Assembly (NCBI RefSeq): GCF_000024965.1
Contig: NC_013530.1
Location: 1,736,001 to 1,800,000 of the forward strand
From: Xylanimonas cellulosilytica DSM 15894
GTDB taxonomy: Bacteria; Actinomycetota; Actinomycetes; Actinomycetales; Cellulomonadaceae
Length of the DNA: 64,000 nucleotides
Direction: 5' to 3'
Every line of letters begins with the position of its first letter. Position 1 is the stretch's first letter. Below the pieces are notes generated by a model. The model made no database searches. It was not told where the DNA came from and saw only the letters and a list, made by a program, of their open reading frames with translations. The position numbers were made by a program, and so were the translations under genes. Positions 40,156 through 49,655 of the stretch are shown in pieces.

Positions 40156-40802
40156 TCCCGGAGGTGCACCACGCACAGCTCGGGTTCCACGAACGGGCGC
40201 AGCGTGACCTGGACGTCCTCGCCGTGCGGGGCGCGGGCCGCCAGGCGCTCGGCGAGCCCGAGGTGCACCGCGCACACCACCTGCGGGTGCTCCCTGGCAG
40301 CCTGCCGGAACGGGCACGACCGCAGCAGCAGCGCGTCGCCGTCGGGCTCGGGCCCGAACCCCAGGTGGGTGAACGCCTGGGCGACGGCGGCCTGCGGCTC
40401 CGCGGCGGGCACGGGCAGGCGCTCGGCCCAGCGGTGCCCCGCCGACCGCGCCGCGTCGGTGCGCGTGGCGCCGTCCGGGGCGGCCACCGCCTCGGCGAGC
40501 GCACCGATCATCTCGTCGCGCGCGGCGTCGAGGTCGGGCCCGTCGAGGCCCGCGCCGACGAGCCGGAAGTGCACGCCCGGCCTGCCCCGCCCGGCGCGGC
40601 GCCGCGTCTCGCGCCCCACCAGGCCGGCGGCCTCGAGCTGCTCGAGGTGGAACCGCACGGTGGTCACGTGCAGGCCGAGCTCGGCCGCGAGCTGCTGGGC
40701 CGTCGGCGCGTCGGGGGAGGCGGACAGCAGGTCGAGCACGCGCGTGCGGACCGGCGAGGCGAGCACGGCGTGCACGCGAGCGCCATGCGTGTCGTCCGTC
40801 AT
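40143..40802 (-). CDS. SufR/ArsR-like regulator with C-terminal Cys ligands
   Basis: 219 residues from ATG 40802. The N-terminal winged helix (PVRTRVLDLLSASP, then TVRFHLEQLEAAGLV) matches ArsR/DeoR-type regulators. The C-terminal part has SCPFRQAAREHPQVVCAVH and ELCVVHL; in SufR-type proteins Cys in this arrangement hold a 4Fe-4S cluster used to sense iron-sulfur status, oxygen or NO. Neighbours (DUF2249 downstream, NnrS-like and NirK-type genes divergent) suggest a sensor of nitrogen oxides or redox state. Palindromes at 40802 and 40132 are probable targets. Confidence 0.85.
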   Translation of the reverse strand: MTDDTHGARVHAVLASPVRTRVLDLLSASPDAPTAQQLAAELGLHVTTVRFHLEQLEAAGLVGRETRRRAGRGRPGVHFRLVGAGLDGPDLDAARDEMIGALAEAVAAPDGATRTDAARSAGHRWAERLPVPAAEPQAAVAQAFTHLGFGPEPDGDALLLRSCPFRQAAREHPQVVCAVHLGLAERLAARAPHGEDVQVTLRPFVEPELCVVHLRDKSE

Positions 40803-40814
40803 ACTTAGAAAGTA
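40802..40814. promoter_or_regulatory. Short operator-like repeat in the regulator/NnrS intergenic region
   Basis: TACTT-AGA-AAGTA is a perfect 5-bp inverted repeat overlapping the regulator start codon. Downstream on the plus strand TATATT (40826-40831) is a good -10 candidate for the membrane gene at 40868. Suitable for repression of both divergent units. Confidence 0.45.
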
Positions 40815-40867
40815 CCAGCCTCCGCTATATTCGCCGTGCCCGTCCGGGCCCGACGGAAGGATCGCAG

Positions 40868-42016
40868 ATGGGTGCGCTGCGCCAGGTGCGCGTGCCGCGC
40901 GGCAGGCTCGCCGTGCTCCTGTTCGCCATGGTGGCCGTCCTGTCCGGCCTCGACGCCGCGCTGCTGCGGCTCGGGGTCGCCGCCCCGGTCCGCTCCGACA
41001 CCCTGGCGCAGGCCCACGGCCCCCTCATGGTCTTCGGGTTCCTCGGCACCGCCATCACCCTCGAACGCGCCGTCGCGCTGCGCAGCGGCGCCCGCGACCC
41101 GCGCCGGGCGTGGTGGGGATACGCCGCCCCGCTCGCGGCCGGGCTCGGCTCGGTGCTGCTCCTCCTCGGCACGACGCCGCTGCCGCTGCCGGGCGGGCGC
41201 GCCCTCCCCGGCGCGGCCTGGGTCGCGTCCATGGGCGTCTTCGTCGCGATCTACCTCGCCGTCTGGCGGCGCCAGCAGTCCTACGCCGTCCTGATCCAGC
41301 TCCTCGGGGCGCTCGCCGGCCTCGGCGGCGCCGCACTGTGGGCGCGCGGCTTCGAGGTCGCCCAGATCGTCCCCTGGTGGGCGGCGCTGCTCGTCCTGAC
41401 CATCATGGGCGAACGGCTCGAGCTCGCCCGCGTCGCGTTCGTCGCCGGGCGCACCGAGGCACGGGTGCTCGCCGAGTCGTGCCTCGTCGTCGTCGCCCTG
41501 GTCGCGACCCTGCTCTCCCCCGCCTGGGGCTACCCGCTGCTCGGCCTCGCCCTCGGCGCCCTCGTCGTCGACGTCGCCGTCCACGACGTCGCCTGGCGCA
41601 CCATCCGCTCGACCGGCCTGGTGCGCTACATCGCGGCCTGCATGCTCGCCGGGTACGCGTGGGCGCTCGTGCCCGCCCTCGTCTGGGCGGTACGCGGCCC
41701 CGTGCTCGCCGGCTTCGCGTACGACGTCGTCGTGCACGCGCTGACCATCGGGTTCGTGCTGTCGATGATCCTCGCGCACGCCCCCGTCATCGTGCCCGCC
41801 ATCATCCGCCGCCCGCTGCCGTACCACCCGGTCATGTGGGCCGTGTGGGCGCTGCTCCAGGCCGGGCTCGCCCTCCGGGTCGTGGCCGCGGCCCGCGAGG
41901 CGACCGGCGCCTGGCAGACGGGCGGCACCCTGTCCGTCGTCGCGCTGCTCGCGTTCCTGGTCACCACCGTCACGCTCGTGGCCACCGCCCGGACCCGCAG
42001 CGGAGGCGACCGATGA
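40868..42016 (+). CDS. NnrS-like polytopic heme/copper membrane protein
   Basis: 382 residues from ATG 40868, with GAAGGATC ahead. About ten to twelve membrane helices. Conserved His positions in helices (LAQAHGPLMVFGFLG; VVHALTIGFVLSMILAHAPV; LPYHPVMW) are arranged as in NnrS, a heme- and copper-containing membrane protein linked to NO stress protection during denitrification. The family call rests on these His motifs and on location beside the NirK-type gene; other cytochrome-oxidase-like proteins remain possible. Overlaps the next gene by 4 bases. Confidence 0.65.
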   Translation: MGALRQVRVPRGRLAVLLFAMVAVLSGLDAALLRLGVAAPVRSDTLAQAHGPLMVFGFLGTAITLERAVALRSGARDPRRAWWGYAAPLAAGLGSVLLLLGTTPLPLPGGRALPGAAWVASMGVFVAIYLAVWRRQQSYAVLIQLLGALAGLGGAALWARGFEVAQIVPWWAALLVLTIMGERLELARVAFVAGRTEARVLAESCLVVVALVATLLSPAWGYPLLGLALGALVVDVAVHDVAWRTIRSTGLVRYIAACMLAGYAWALVPALVWAVRGPVLAGFAYDVVVHALTIGFVLSMILAHAPVIVPAIIRRPLPYHPVMWAVWALLQAGLALRVVAAAREATGAWQTGGTLSVVALLAFLVTTVTLVATARTRSGGDR

Positions 42017-43449
42017 GCCGACCCCCCGCGACGTCGGCACCCCGCCGCCCTCGCACCGACCGCATGACCACCGTGTGGCTCGTCGCCGCCGTCGTCACCG
42101 CGGCGCTCGCGGTCGGCGCCCGCGACGTGCTCCCGCAGGCGTTGTGGACCACGATCCACGTCGTCACGCTCGGGGTGCTGACCAACGCGATCCTCCAGTG
42201 GTCCTGGTACTTCGCGCGGGCGCTGCTGCACCTGCCCGCCGACGACCCGCGCTCGGGCCGCGACGCCGTCCGCCGGTCGGTCGCGTTCAACCTCGCGCTC
42301 GTGGGGCTGGTCGCCTCCATGTGGACGGCCGCCGTGTGGGGCACGGTCGTCTTCGCCGGGGCCGTCGGTGCGGTGATCGGCTGGCACGGGTTCGCCATGC
42401 TGCGTGCGGCCCGTGGGCGGTTCGCCTCCCGGTTCGCCGTCGTCGTGCGGTTCTACGTCACCGCCTCGGCGTTCCTCGTCCTCGGTTGCGTCCTGGCCGG
42501 GTTCCTCACCGTGGCGATGTTCGACGCCGGGGCGCCCGGCTGGCTGCTCGCCGCACGCGACGACCTCACCCTCGCGCACGCCGTCGTCAACGTCGGCGGC
42601 TGGGTAGGCCTGTCCATCGCGGGCACGATCGTCACGCTCGGCCCGACGATGCTGCGCACCAAGCTGGCTCCCGACGCCGTCGCACGGTCGCTGCGCGCCC
42701 TGCCCGTCCTGGCCGGCGGCATCGGCGTCGCAGGTCTCGCGGCGAGCCTCGGCTGGCTGCCCGGCGTCGGGATCGGGCTGCTCGCCTTCGCCGCCGGGCT
42801 CGCCGACGGCGTCGCGGTGCCCCTGGTGCGCGCCGCCCGCGCCGCCGGAGTACGCGGGTACGCGCCCTGGACCATGGCGTCCGGACTCGGGTGGACCGTG
42901 CTGTGCCTCGTCGCCGTGGCCGTCAACGCGTTCGGGGCCGCCGACGGCGCCGCCCTGCGCGTCGCCGACCTGCCCTGGCTCGCCCTGCTCGGCGCGGGCG
43001 GCGTCGGGCAGGTGTTCATCGGCGCGCTCAGCTACCTCATGCCCGTCGTCATCGGCGGCGGGCCCGCCGTCATGCGCCGCGGCATGGCGGTCCTGGAGAC
43101 CGCCGCGCCCACCCGGGTGGCGCTGCGCAACGCGGCCGTCGCGCTGCTGGCGCTCACCACCGTCACCGGCAGCGAGCTGCGGCCCGTCCTGTGGGGTCTG
43201 GTGGTCGCGTGCTTCGCGGCCGACGTCGTCCTCTTCGCGCGGTCCGGGGCGACGCAGGGCCGGGCCCGGCGTGAGCGGCTGGCAGCGCTCGGCCCCGAGA
43301 CGCCCGGCCCGGCGGCGTCCGGCCTGATGCCGGCACGGCTGACGACGACGGCGCCCGCGGCATCCACGGTGCCGACGGCGTCCACCGCACCTACCGGACC
43401 CACCGCGCCCTCAGACGACTCGACGACCCCGGAGCCGCCTCGTGACTGA
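42013..43449 (+). CDS. Polytopic membrane protein of the NirK cluster
   Basis: 478 residues from ATG 42013. About nine to ten membrane helices follow a short Pro/Arg-rich start; the last 70 residues are a Thr/Pro/Ala linker. His residues occur in the helix segments TTIHVVTLGVL, ALLHLP and LAHAVVNVGGW, suggesting heme or copper binding. In several actinobacteria a similar membrane unit is fused to a copper oxidase; here it is a separate gene that overlaps the cupredoxin gene by 8 bases, so the two proteins probably form a complex. It may pass electrons from the quinone pool, which is inference. Confidence 0.6.
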   Translation: MSRPPATSAPRRPRTDRMTTVWLVAAVVTAALAVGARDVLPQALWTTIHVVTLGVLTNAILQWSWYFARALLHLPADDPRSGRDAVRRSVAFNLALVGLVASMWTAAVWGTVVFAGAVGAVIGWHGFAMLRAARGRFASRFAVVVRFYVTASAFLVLGCVLAGFLTVAMFDAGAPGWLLAARDDLTLAHAVVNVGGWVGLSIAGTIVTLGPTMLRTKLAPDAVARSLRALPVLAGGIGVAGLAASLGWLPGVGIGLLAFAAGLADGVAVPLVRAARAAGVRGYAPWTMASGLGWTVLCLVAVAVNAFGAADGAALRVADLPWLALLGAGGVGQVFIGALSYLMPVVIGGGPAVMRRGMAVLETAAPTRVALRNAAVALLALTTVTGSELRPVLWGLVVACFAADVVLFARSGATQGRARRERLAALGPETPGPAASGLMPARLTTTAPAASTVPTASTAPTGPTAPSDDSTTPEPPRD

Positions 43450-45022
43450 TCCTCGACCCTCGGGCCCCCGACCGTCCGGCCCGCGCCCCCTGCCCGGCCA
43501 GGAGGGCAGCCCTGTCTCGCGCGCCGGCGCCGCGGTCGTCGGCGTCGTCGTCGTGGTGGCGCTCGCCCTGACCGCCCTGCTGGTGCGGCCCTCGCTCGCC
43601 CAGGACCCGGGCATCGGCAGCAGCACCGGCACTGTCGCCGGGGCTCCGGCGGCCGTGACCCCCACCGGTCGCACCACGGCCGTCACCCTGGAGGTCGACG
43701 GCATGGCGTTCACGCCCTCGACCATCGAGGTGCCGGTCGGCGACCGGCTCGAGGTCACGCTCGTCAACACCGGCGACCAGCGCCACGACCTCGTCTTTGC
43801 CAACGGCGCCGCCATCGAGCCACTCGCCCCCGGCGCGAGCGCCACCGTCGACGTCGGCGTCGTCGGCGCGAGCACCGAGGGCTGGTGCTCGCTGCCGGGC
43901 CACCGGCAGATGGGCATGGTGGTGCACGTCGTCGTCACGGGCACGCCCGACGACGCGGCGGGCTCCGACGGCTCATCGTCGTCGGGCGCGAGCAGCAGCG
44001 ACGACCCGGCGACGGACCACAGCTCGATGGACCACGGCGCGATGGACCACGGCGCGACGGTTGACGGCGCGACGGTTGACGGCGCGGCCGGCGGCGGCGC
44101 GGGGCTCGCGGCGCCCACGATGGCCGAGCTCCTGGCGGCCGCGAAGGAGACCGACCCGCACCCGGCCGAGCTGCCCGCGCTGCCGCCGTCGGACGGGACG
44201 TCCACCGAGCACCGCTACACGTTCACCGTCACCGAGCAGGACGACCCCGTGGTGCCCGGCCGCACCCGCGCCGTCTGGACCTACAACGGCACGTCGCCCG
44301 GCCCCACCCTGCACGGTCGCGTCGGCGACACGTTCCACATCACGCTCGTCAACGCGGGCACCATGGGCCACTCCATCGACTTCCACGCGGGCGAGGTCGC
44401 ACCCGACGAGCCGATGCGCACCATCGAACCCGGCGAGAGCCTCGAGTACACCTTCACCGCGCACCGCTCCGGCATCTGGATGTACCACTGCTCCACGATG
44501 CCGATGACGCACCACATCGCCAACGGCATGTTCGGCGCCGTCGTCATCGAACCGGACGGGCTCGAACCCGTCGACCGCTCCTACGTCCTCGTGGGCTCCG
44601 AGCTGTACCTCGGGGCCGACGGCGCCGCGGCCGACCACGCCAAGCTCGCGGCCATGCAGCCCGACGTCGCCGCGTTCAACGGGCGCGCCTTCCAGTACGA
44701 CGCGCACCCGCTCACCGCGCGGGTGGGCGAACGTGTGCGGTTCTGGGTGCTGAACGTCGGGCCGAACCTGGGCCTGTCCTTCCACGTCGTCGGCTCCCAG
44801 TTCGACACCGTGTGGCGCGAGGGCGCCTACTCCGTGTTCCACGGCACCTCCACCGACGGCATCACCCAGGGCACCACCGGGGCGCAGGTGCTGCCGCTGA
44901 TCGCGGCCGAGGGCGGGTTCGTCGAGCTCGTGCCGCGCGAGGCGGGGCACTACCCGTTCGTCAACCACGTCATGACGCTGGGAGAGAAGGGCGCCCACGG
45001 GGTGCTCGAGGTGACGGACTGA
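43442..45022 (+). CDS. nirK: Three-cupredoxin copper protein, NirK-type nitrite reductase
   Basis: 526 residues from GTG 43442. A membrane helix (about residues 30-50) anchors the protein outside. An extra N-terminal cupredoxin (about 75-165) has RHDLVFAN and EGWCSLPGHRQMGM, giving His-Cys-His-Met type 1 ligands. A Ser/Asp/His-rich linker with MDHGAMDHGA repeats may bind copper. Two NirK cupredoxins follow: WTYNGTSPGPTLHGRVGD, GHSIDFHAGE with the catalytic Asp and His, IWMYHCSTMPMTHHIANGM with type 1 and type 2 ligands, and SFHVVGSQFD with the third His. It reduces nitrite to nitric oxide. Start overlaps the upstream gene; gene symbol by family resemblance. Confidence 0.85.
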   Translation: MTDPRPSGPRPSGPRPLPGQEGSPVSRAGAAVVGVVVVVALALTALLVRPSLAQDPGIGSSTGTVAGAPAAVTPTGRTTAVTLEVDGMAFTPSTIEVPVGDRLEVTLVNTGDQRHDLVFANGAAIEPLAPGASATVDVGVVGASTEGWCSLPGHRQMGMVVHVVVTGTPDDAAGSDGSSSSGASSSDDPATDHSSMDHGAMDHGATVDGATVDGAAGGGAGLAAPTMAELLAAAKETDPHPAELPALPPSDGTSTEHRYTFTVTEQDDPVVPGRTRAVWTYNGTSPGPTLHGRVGDTFHITLVNAGTMGHSIDFHAGEVAPDEPMRTIEPGESLEYTFTAHRSGIWMYHCSTMPMTHHIANGMFGAVVIEPDGLEPVDRSYVLVGSELYLGADGAAADHAKLAAMQPDVAAFNGRAFQYDAHPLTARVGERVRFWVLNVGPNLGLSFHVVGSQFDTVWREGAYSVFHGTSTDGITQGTTGAQVLPLIAAEGGFVELVPREAGHYPFVNHVMTLGEKGAHGVLEVTD

Positions 45023-45114
45023 GCCCGCACCCGGGGCGCTGAGCACCCGGTGCGTGGGATGACGTCGGGTCGAAATGTCCTGGACCGTCCGCGCGCACGC
45101 GGCATGATGAGCGC

Positions 45115-46518
45115 ATGGGTCGGAGCGCGGACAGAGTGGCAGGCGTGCGGCAGACCCTCCTCCCCGACGACCCCGTCGCGCGGGCGCTGACCTACTCCAC
45201 CATGGGGTTCGCGCTGGCCAACGGCGTGTTCTACACCGTGAGCACCCTGTACTTCACGCGTGTGGTGGGGCTCGCGCCGACGACCGTGGGCCTCGGGCTC
45301 GGCATCGCCGGCGGCGTCGGCGTGGCCAGCGCGTACGGGGCCGGGCGCCTGGCCGACCGGGTCGGCGCACACCGGGTGCTGCTGTGGGGGACCACCGTCA
45401 TGGCCCTGGCGATGCTCGCCTACCAGCTCGCCGCGTCCGCCGTCGTCTTCACCGCGATCGCCTGCCTGGCCGTCGGCGGCAGGGCCGCGAACGGGTCCGC
45501 CCGGTCGGCGATCCTCGCCGTCTGGTACACCGGCCCCGACCGCGTCGACGTGCGCGCCCGCCTGCGCGTGGTCACCAACGTGTTCATCGGGCTCGGCACC
45601 GTCGTCGCGGGCGCCGCGCTCCTGATCGACACCGCCGCCGCGTACCACGTCGCCATGGCGGCGGTCGGCGGGCTCCTGCTGCTCGCGACCGTGCCGGTCG
45701 CGCTGCTCCCGCGCCGCGTGCCCGAGCTCGTCGCGCGGCTCACCGCGAGCGCCCGGCTCGCCCTCGCCGACGGCGGCGGAGCGGCGGGCGACGAGGGCGG
45801 CGGCGTGCCGGCCGACGGCGGCGGAGCGGCGCCGGGAACCCAGGCGGACGCGGGAACCCGCAGAGCGGTGCGCGGCCCGTCCCCGCTGCGCGACCGCACC
45901 TACGTCGCGAGCGTCGCGTGCAACGCCGTCGTCGCCCTGCACTTCGGTCTGCAGACGGTCGGGGTGCCGCTGTGGATCGCGTCGACCGAGGCGCCCACGG
46001 TGATGGTGTCGGTGCTGCTGGTGCTCAACACGGTGCTGGTCGCGCTGTTCCAGGTCCGTGCGGCACGCGGCACGGACGACGTGCGCTTCGCCGGCATCAC
46101 CGTGCGCCGCGCGTCGTGGCTGCTCGCGTTCGCGTGCCTGGCGTACGCGCTCGCCGGGTACGGCAGCGTCGTCGTCGCGTGCGTGCTGCTCGTCGTCGCC
46201 GGGCTCGCGCACACGGCGGGCGAGGTGCTCGGGGAGGGTGGCGGCTGGGGCATGGCCTTCGAGCTCGCGGACCCGCGCAGCGCGGGCGCCTACCAGGGTC
46301 TGAGCCAGACCGGCTACGCGGTCGCGTCGATGGTGTCGCCCGTGCTGGTCACGGCCACCGCGATCGACCACGGCTCCGCCGGATGGGCCGTCCTCGGGGT
46401 CGTCTTCCTCGCGGGCGGTGCGGGCGCTGCCGCCGTGGCCGGGCATGCGGCGCGCACCCGCACCGCCCCGGACGCGCCGGGGCCCGTGGCGCAGGTCACG
46501 GCACCGGCGACCCGATGA
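45115..46518 (+). CDS. Major facilitator superfamily transporter
   Basis: 467 residues from ATG 45115. Twelve hydrophobic segments; the MFS loop 2-3 motif appears as YGAGRLADRVGAHRVLLWGT. A central hydrophilic linker (about 218-255) is rich in Gly and Ala. No substrate-specific motif seen; drug or metabolite export is plausible. Stands between the NirK cluster and the pantothenate operon, without obvious link to either. Confidence 0.9.
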   Translation: MGRSADRVAGVRQTLLPDDPVARALTYSTMGFALANGVFYTVSTLYFTRVVGLAPTTVGLGLGIAGGVGVASAYGAGRLADRVGAHRVLLWGTTVMALAMLAYQLAASAVVFTAIACLAVGGRAANGSARSAILAVWYTGPDRVDVRARLRVVTNVFIGLGTVVAGAALLIDTAAAYHVAMAAVGGLLLLATVPVALLPRRVPELVARLTASARLALADGGGAAGDEGGGVPADGGGAAPGTQADAGTRRAVRGPSPLRDRTYVASVACNAVVALHFGLQTVGVPLWIASTEAPTVMVSVLLVLNTVLVALFQVRAARGTDDVRFAGITVRRASWLLAFACLAYALAGYGSVVVACVLLVVAGLAHTAGEVLGEGGGWGMAFELADPRSAGAYQGLSQTGYAVASMVSPVLVTATAIDHGSAGWAVLGVVFLAGGAGAAAVAGHAARTRTAPDAPGPVAQVTAPATR

Positions 46519-46644
46519 CCCGTCGCCGTCGCACCTCGGTGCGCACCCGTGCCGAGGACGGGTGACGAGCGGCGCCGTCGTACCCGACAGTGCACCCGGC
46601 AGGGCCTCCGGGCACCGCCCCGTGAGCGGGTAACCTGGGCCACC

Positions 46645-47415
46645 ATGCCCACCCCGCACGATGCCTCCGAGAGCCTGCGCGCGCGCGTCGCGGGACGCGT
46701 CGCCGTCGTCGGCGACGGGCGGATGGGCCGGGCGCTCGTGGCCGGGTTGCGCGCCGCGGGGGTCGCGGTGGACGGCCCCCTCGGGCGCGGAGCCACCGCA
46801 GCGGGTGCCGACGTCGTCCTGCTCGCCGTGCCGGACCAGGCGATCGCCGCTGCCGCCGCGCACGTCGGCGTGGGGCCGTTCGTGGGGCACCTCTCCGGCG
46901 CCACCACGCTCGCGCCGCTCGCCGGGCACGACGCCTTCTCGATCCACCCGCTCATGACCGTCACCGCAGACGGTGCCGATCTCGCCGGCGTGCCGGCCGC
47001 GATCGCGGGGGCCGACGATGCGGCCCTCGCCGTCGCGCGGTCGCTGGCCGAGACGCTGGGACTGGTGCCCTTCGTCGTCGACGACGCGGACCGTGCCGCC
47101 TATCACGCGGCCGCCTGCCTGGCCTCGAACTACCTGGTCACGCTGGAGGCGCTGGCCGAACGCCTGGCCGCCACGGCGGGCGTGGGGCGTGAGGCGCTGG
47201 TGCCGCTGGTGCGCGCCACCGTCGAGAACTGGGCCCGACTCGGCCCGTCGGGTGCGCTGACGGGCCCGGTCGCCCGCGGCGACGAGACGACCGTCGCCGC
47301 CCACCGTGCCGCCGTCGCGGAGCGCCTCCCGGGAGCAACGGAGGCGTTCGAGGCGTTGACCCAGGCGACACGATCCCTCGCTGCGGAGCGTGGGGCGGGG
47401 GAGGGAGCGGGATGA
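46645..47415 (+). CDS. DUF2520/Rossmann-fold protein of the pantothenate operon
   Basis: 256 residues from ATG 46645. NAD(P)-binding loop [19 protein letters not shown] (about residues 18-36), then [22 protein letters not shown] and SIHPLMTV, followed by the C-terminal helical domain with [20 protein letters not shown]. This is the DUF2520 combination related to ketopantoate reductase-like dehydrogenases. Its place as first gene before panC, with 4-base overlap, makes ketopantoate reduction or a related step likely; this is inferred. Confidence 0.85.
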   Translation: MPTPHDASESLRARVAGRVAVVGDGRMGRALVAGLRAAGVAVDGPLGRGATAAGADVVLLAVPDQAIAAAAAHVGVGPFVGHLSGATTLAPLAGHDAFSIHPLMTVTADGADLAGVPAAIAGADDAALAVARSLAETLGLVPFVVDDADRAAYHAAACLASNYLVTLEALAERLAATAGVGREALVPLVRATVENWARLGPSGALTGPVARGDETTVAAHRAAVAERLPGATEAFEALTQATRSLAAERGAGEGAG

Positions 47416-48299
47416 GGATCGTCCGGAGCGTCGCGGAGCTACGGGCCGTGGTCGGCTCGCGGCGTGCGGCAGGGGAGCGGGTCGGGCTGGTGCCCACGAT
47501 GGGCGCGCTCCACGAGGGGCATCTCTCGTTGATCCGTGCGGCGCGCGCCGGGAGCGACCTCGTCGTGGTGTCGGTGTTCGTCAACCCCACGCAGTTCGAC
47601 GATCCCGCCGACCTCGCCGCGTACCCGCGCACCGAGGCCGAGGACGTGGCGCTCGCCGCCTCGGCCGGAGCCGACGTGGTGTTCGCGCCCGAGGCCGGCG
47701 AGCTCTACCCGGACGGCTACGCGACCACCGTCACCGTCACCGGGCCGGTCGCCGAGACCCTGGAGGGCGCGAAGCGCGGGCGTGGGCACTTCGACGGCGT
47801 CGCCACCGTCGTCGCGAAGCTGCTGATCGCCGTCGCCCCCGACGCCGCCTGGTTCGGTGCGAAGGATGCCCAGCAGGTCGTCGTGGTCCGCCGTGTCGTG
47901 GCCGATCTGGGCCTGCCCGTGCGGATCGAGGTCGGCCCCACCGTGCGCGAGGACGACGGCCTGGCGATGTCGAGCCGCAACACCCGGCTCGACCCCGAGG
48001 ACCGCGTCCGTGCCCTGGCGCTCAGCCGCGCCCTGCGTGCCGTCCAGGCCGCCGTCGACGCCGGTGCCGGCGCCCGGGCGGCCCGCGACGCCGGCCTGGG
48101 CGAGCTCGCCGCCGAGGGCGTGCAGCCCGAGTACCTGGCCCTCGCCGACCCCGACACCCTCGAACCCGTCACCGTCGTGGACCGACCCGTCCTGGCTCTC
48201 GTCGCGGCGCGCGTCGGGCCCGTCCGGCTCATCGACAACCTGACCGTCACCCCGGCGGGCACCCCCGCCGTCGACCCCGCATCCACCGGAGCACGCTGA
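47412..48299 (+). CDS. panC: Pantothenate synthetase
   Basis: 295 residues from ATG 47412. Joins pantoate and beta-alanine with ATP. The nucleotidyltransferase HIGH-type motif is [10 protein letters not shown] (about residues 28-37), followed by [29 protein letters not shown] and MSSRNTRL, all active-site segments of the family. The last 20 residues are a poorly conserved tail. The TGA shares one base with the panD ATG. Confidence 0.96.
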   Translation: MRIVRSVAELRAVVGSRRAAGERVGLVPTMGALHEGHLSLIRAARAGSDLVVVSVFVNPTQFDDPADLAAYPRTEAEDVALAASAGADVVFAPEAGELYPDGYATTVTVTGPVAETLEGAKRGRGHFDGVATVVAKLLIAVAPDAAWFGAKDAQQVVVVRRVVADLGLPVRIEVGPTVREDDGLAMSSRNTRLDPEDRVRALALSRALRAVQAAVDAGAGARAARDAGLGELAAEGVQPEYLALADPDTLEPVTVVDRPVLALVAARVGPVRLIDNLTVTPAGTPAVDPASTGAR

Positions 48300-48694
48300 T
48301 GCAGCGCACCATGCTGAAGTCCAAGATCCACCGCGCCACGATCACCGGCAGCGACCTGCACTACGTCGGTTCGATCACCATCGACGCCGACCTGCTCGAC
48401 GCCGCCGACATCCTCGAGCACGAGCAGGTCCACGTCGTCGACGTCGACAACGGCGCGCGGTTCGAGACGTACACGATCGCGGGCGAGCGCGGCTCGGGGA
48501 CCATCCAGGTCAACGGGGCGGCCGCCCGCCTGGTGCACAGCGGGGACACGATCATCGTCATCTCGTACGCGCAGTACGACCGCGCCGAGCTCGCCACGTA
48601 CGAGCCGCGAGTCGTGCACGTGGAGCGCGGCACCAACGCCGTGATCCAGGTCGACGACGCCGTCGCCACGCTGCTCGGGGAGCCGCTCGCATGA
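48299..48694 (+). CDS. panD: Aspartate 1-decarboxylase
   Basis: 131 residues from ATG 48299. Makes beta-alanine for pantothenate. The pro-enzyme cuts itself between Gly24 and Ser25 in HYVGSITID to form the pyruvoyl group. [12 protein letters not shown] at the start and NGAAARL and [11 protein letters not shown] later are conserved. Typical length. Coupled on both sides (TGATG with panC, ATGA with panB). Confidence 0.97.
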   Translation: MQRTMLKSKIHRATITGSDLHYVGSITIDADLLDAADILEHEQVHVVDVDNGARFETYTIAGERGSGTIQVNGAAARLVHSGDTIIVISYAQYDRAELATYEPRVVHVERGTNAVIQVDDAVATLLGEPLA

Positions 48695-49581
48695 GCCACC
48701 ACGCGAACGACCCGGCGGTCGAGCCTGTCGAGACCACGCCGCGGCGCAAGCGCGTGACCCCGCCGTCGCTGGCCGCCCTCGCGGCCGCCGGCGAGAAGCT
48801 CGTCATGGTCACCGCCTACGACTACCCGGCCGCCGTCGCCGCCGAGAAGGCGGACGTCGACATCGTGCTGGTCGGCGACTCCGGCGCCCAGGTGCAGCTC
48901 GGCTACGACTCGACCGTGCCCGTCTCGGTCGACGAGATGCTCGTGCTCGCCCAGGCGGTCCGCCGCGGCACGACGACGGCGCTCGTCGTCGTCGACCTCC
49001 CGTTCGGCTCGTACGAGGTCTCCGACGAGCAGGCCGTCGCCACCGCGATCCGGTTCGTCAAGGAGGCCGGCGCCGACGCCGTGAAGCTCGAGGGCGGCGG
49101 CCGCGTGCCCGCCGCGCGCATCCGGGCCATCACCGCGGCCGGCATCCCCGTGATGGGTCACGTGGGCCTCACCCCGCAGACGGCGGTCGCGCTCGGCGGG
49201 TTCGCCGCACAGGGCCGCACCGTCGAGGCGGCCCGCCGTGTGCGCGACGAGGCGCTCGCCGTCCAGGAGGCGGGGGCGTTCTCCCTGGTGCTTGAGGCGA
49301 TCCCGTCCGACCTCGCCGCCGCGATCCGCCCGCAGCTCACCATCCCCGCGATCGGCATCGGCGCCGGCCCCGCCGTCGACGGCCAGGTTCTCGTGCTGCA
49401 CGACCTGCTCGGGCTGACCGAGGGCCGCGCCGCCAAGTTCGTCAAGAGGTACGCCACCGTCCTGGACGCGATGACCGAGGGTATCGGCGCCTACGCGGCC
49501 GACGTCCGCTCGGGCGCCTACCCCGGCCCGGAGCACGGCTACGCCATGCCCGAGGGCGTGCTGGACGCGCTCGACGGCTGA
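48691..49581 (+). CDS. panB: 3-methyl-2-oxobutanoate hydroxymethyltransferase
   Basis: 296 residues from ATG 48691. First step of pantothenate synthesis, adding a hydroxymethyl group from methylene-THF to ketoisovalerate. Visible: [52 protein letters not shown] and [20 protein letters not shown]. Metal is held by Asp and Glu in these blocks. A short N-terminal extension precedes the core. Last gene of the pan operon, followed by a strong terminator. Confidence 0.96.
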   Translation: MSHHANDPAVEPVETTPRRKRVTPPSLAALAAAGEKLVMVTAYDYPAAVAAEKADVDIVLVGDSGAQVQLGYDSTVPVSVDEMLVLAQAVRRGTTTALVVVDLPFGSYEVSDEQAVATAIRFVKEAGADAVKLEGGGRVPAARIRAITAAGIPVMGHVGLTPQTAVALGGFAAQGRTVEAARRVRDEALAVQEAGAFSLVLEAIPSDLAAAIRPQLTIPAIGIGAGPAVDGQVLVLHDLLGLTEGRAAKFVKRYATVLDAMTEGIGAYAADVRSGAYPGPEHGYAMPEGVLDALDG

Positions 49582-49592
49582 CACCGAACACG

Positions 49593-49646
49593 ACGACGGC
49601 GCCCGTCGTCCGCGACCCTGAGGTCACGGACGGCGGGCGCCGTCGT
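49593..49646. terminator. Long bidirectional terminator between panB and the P-ATPase gene
   Basis: A 20-bp stem (49593-49612 with 49627-49646, one G-U-type mismatch) with a 14-base loop, between two convergent genes that stop at 49581 and 49656. Confidence 0.88.
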
Positions 49647-49655
49647 GGTGCGCGA

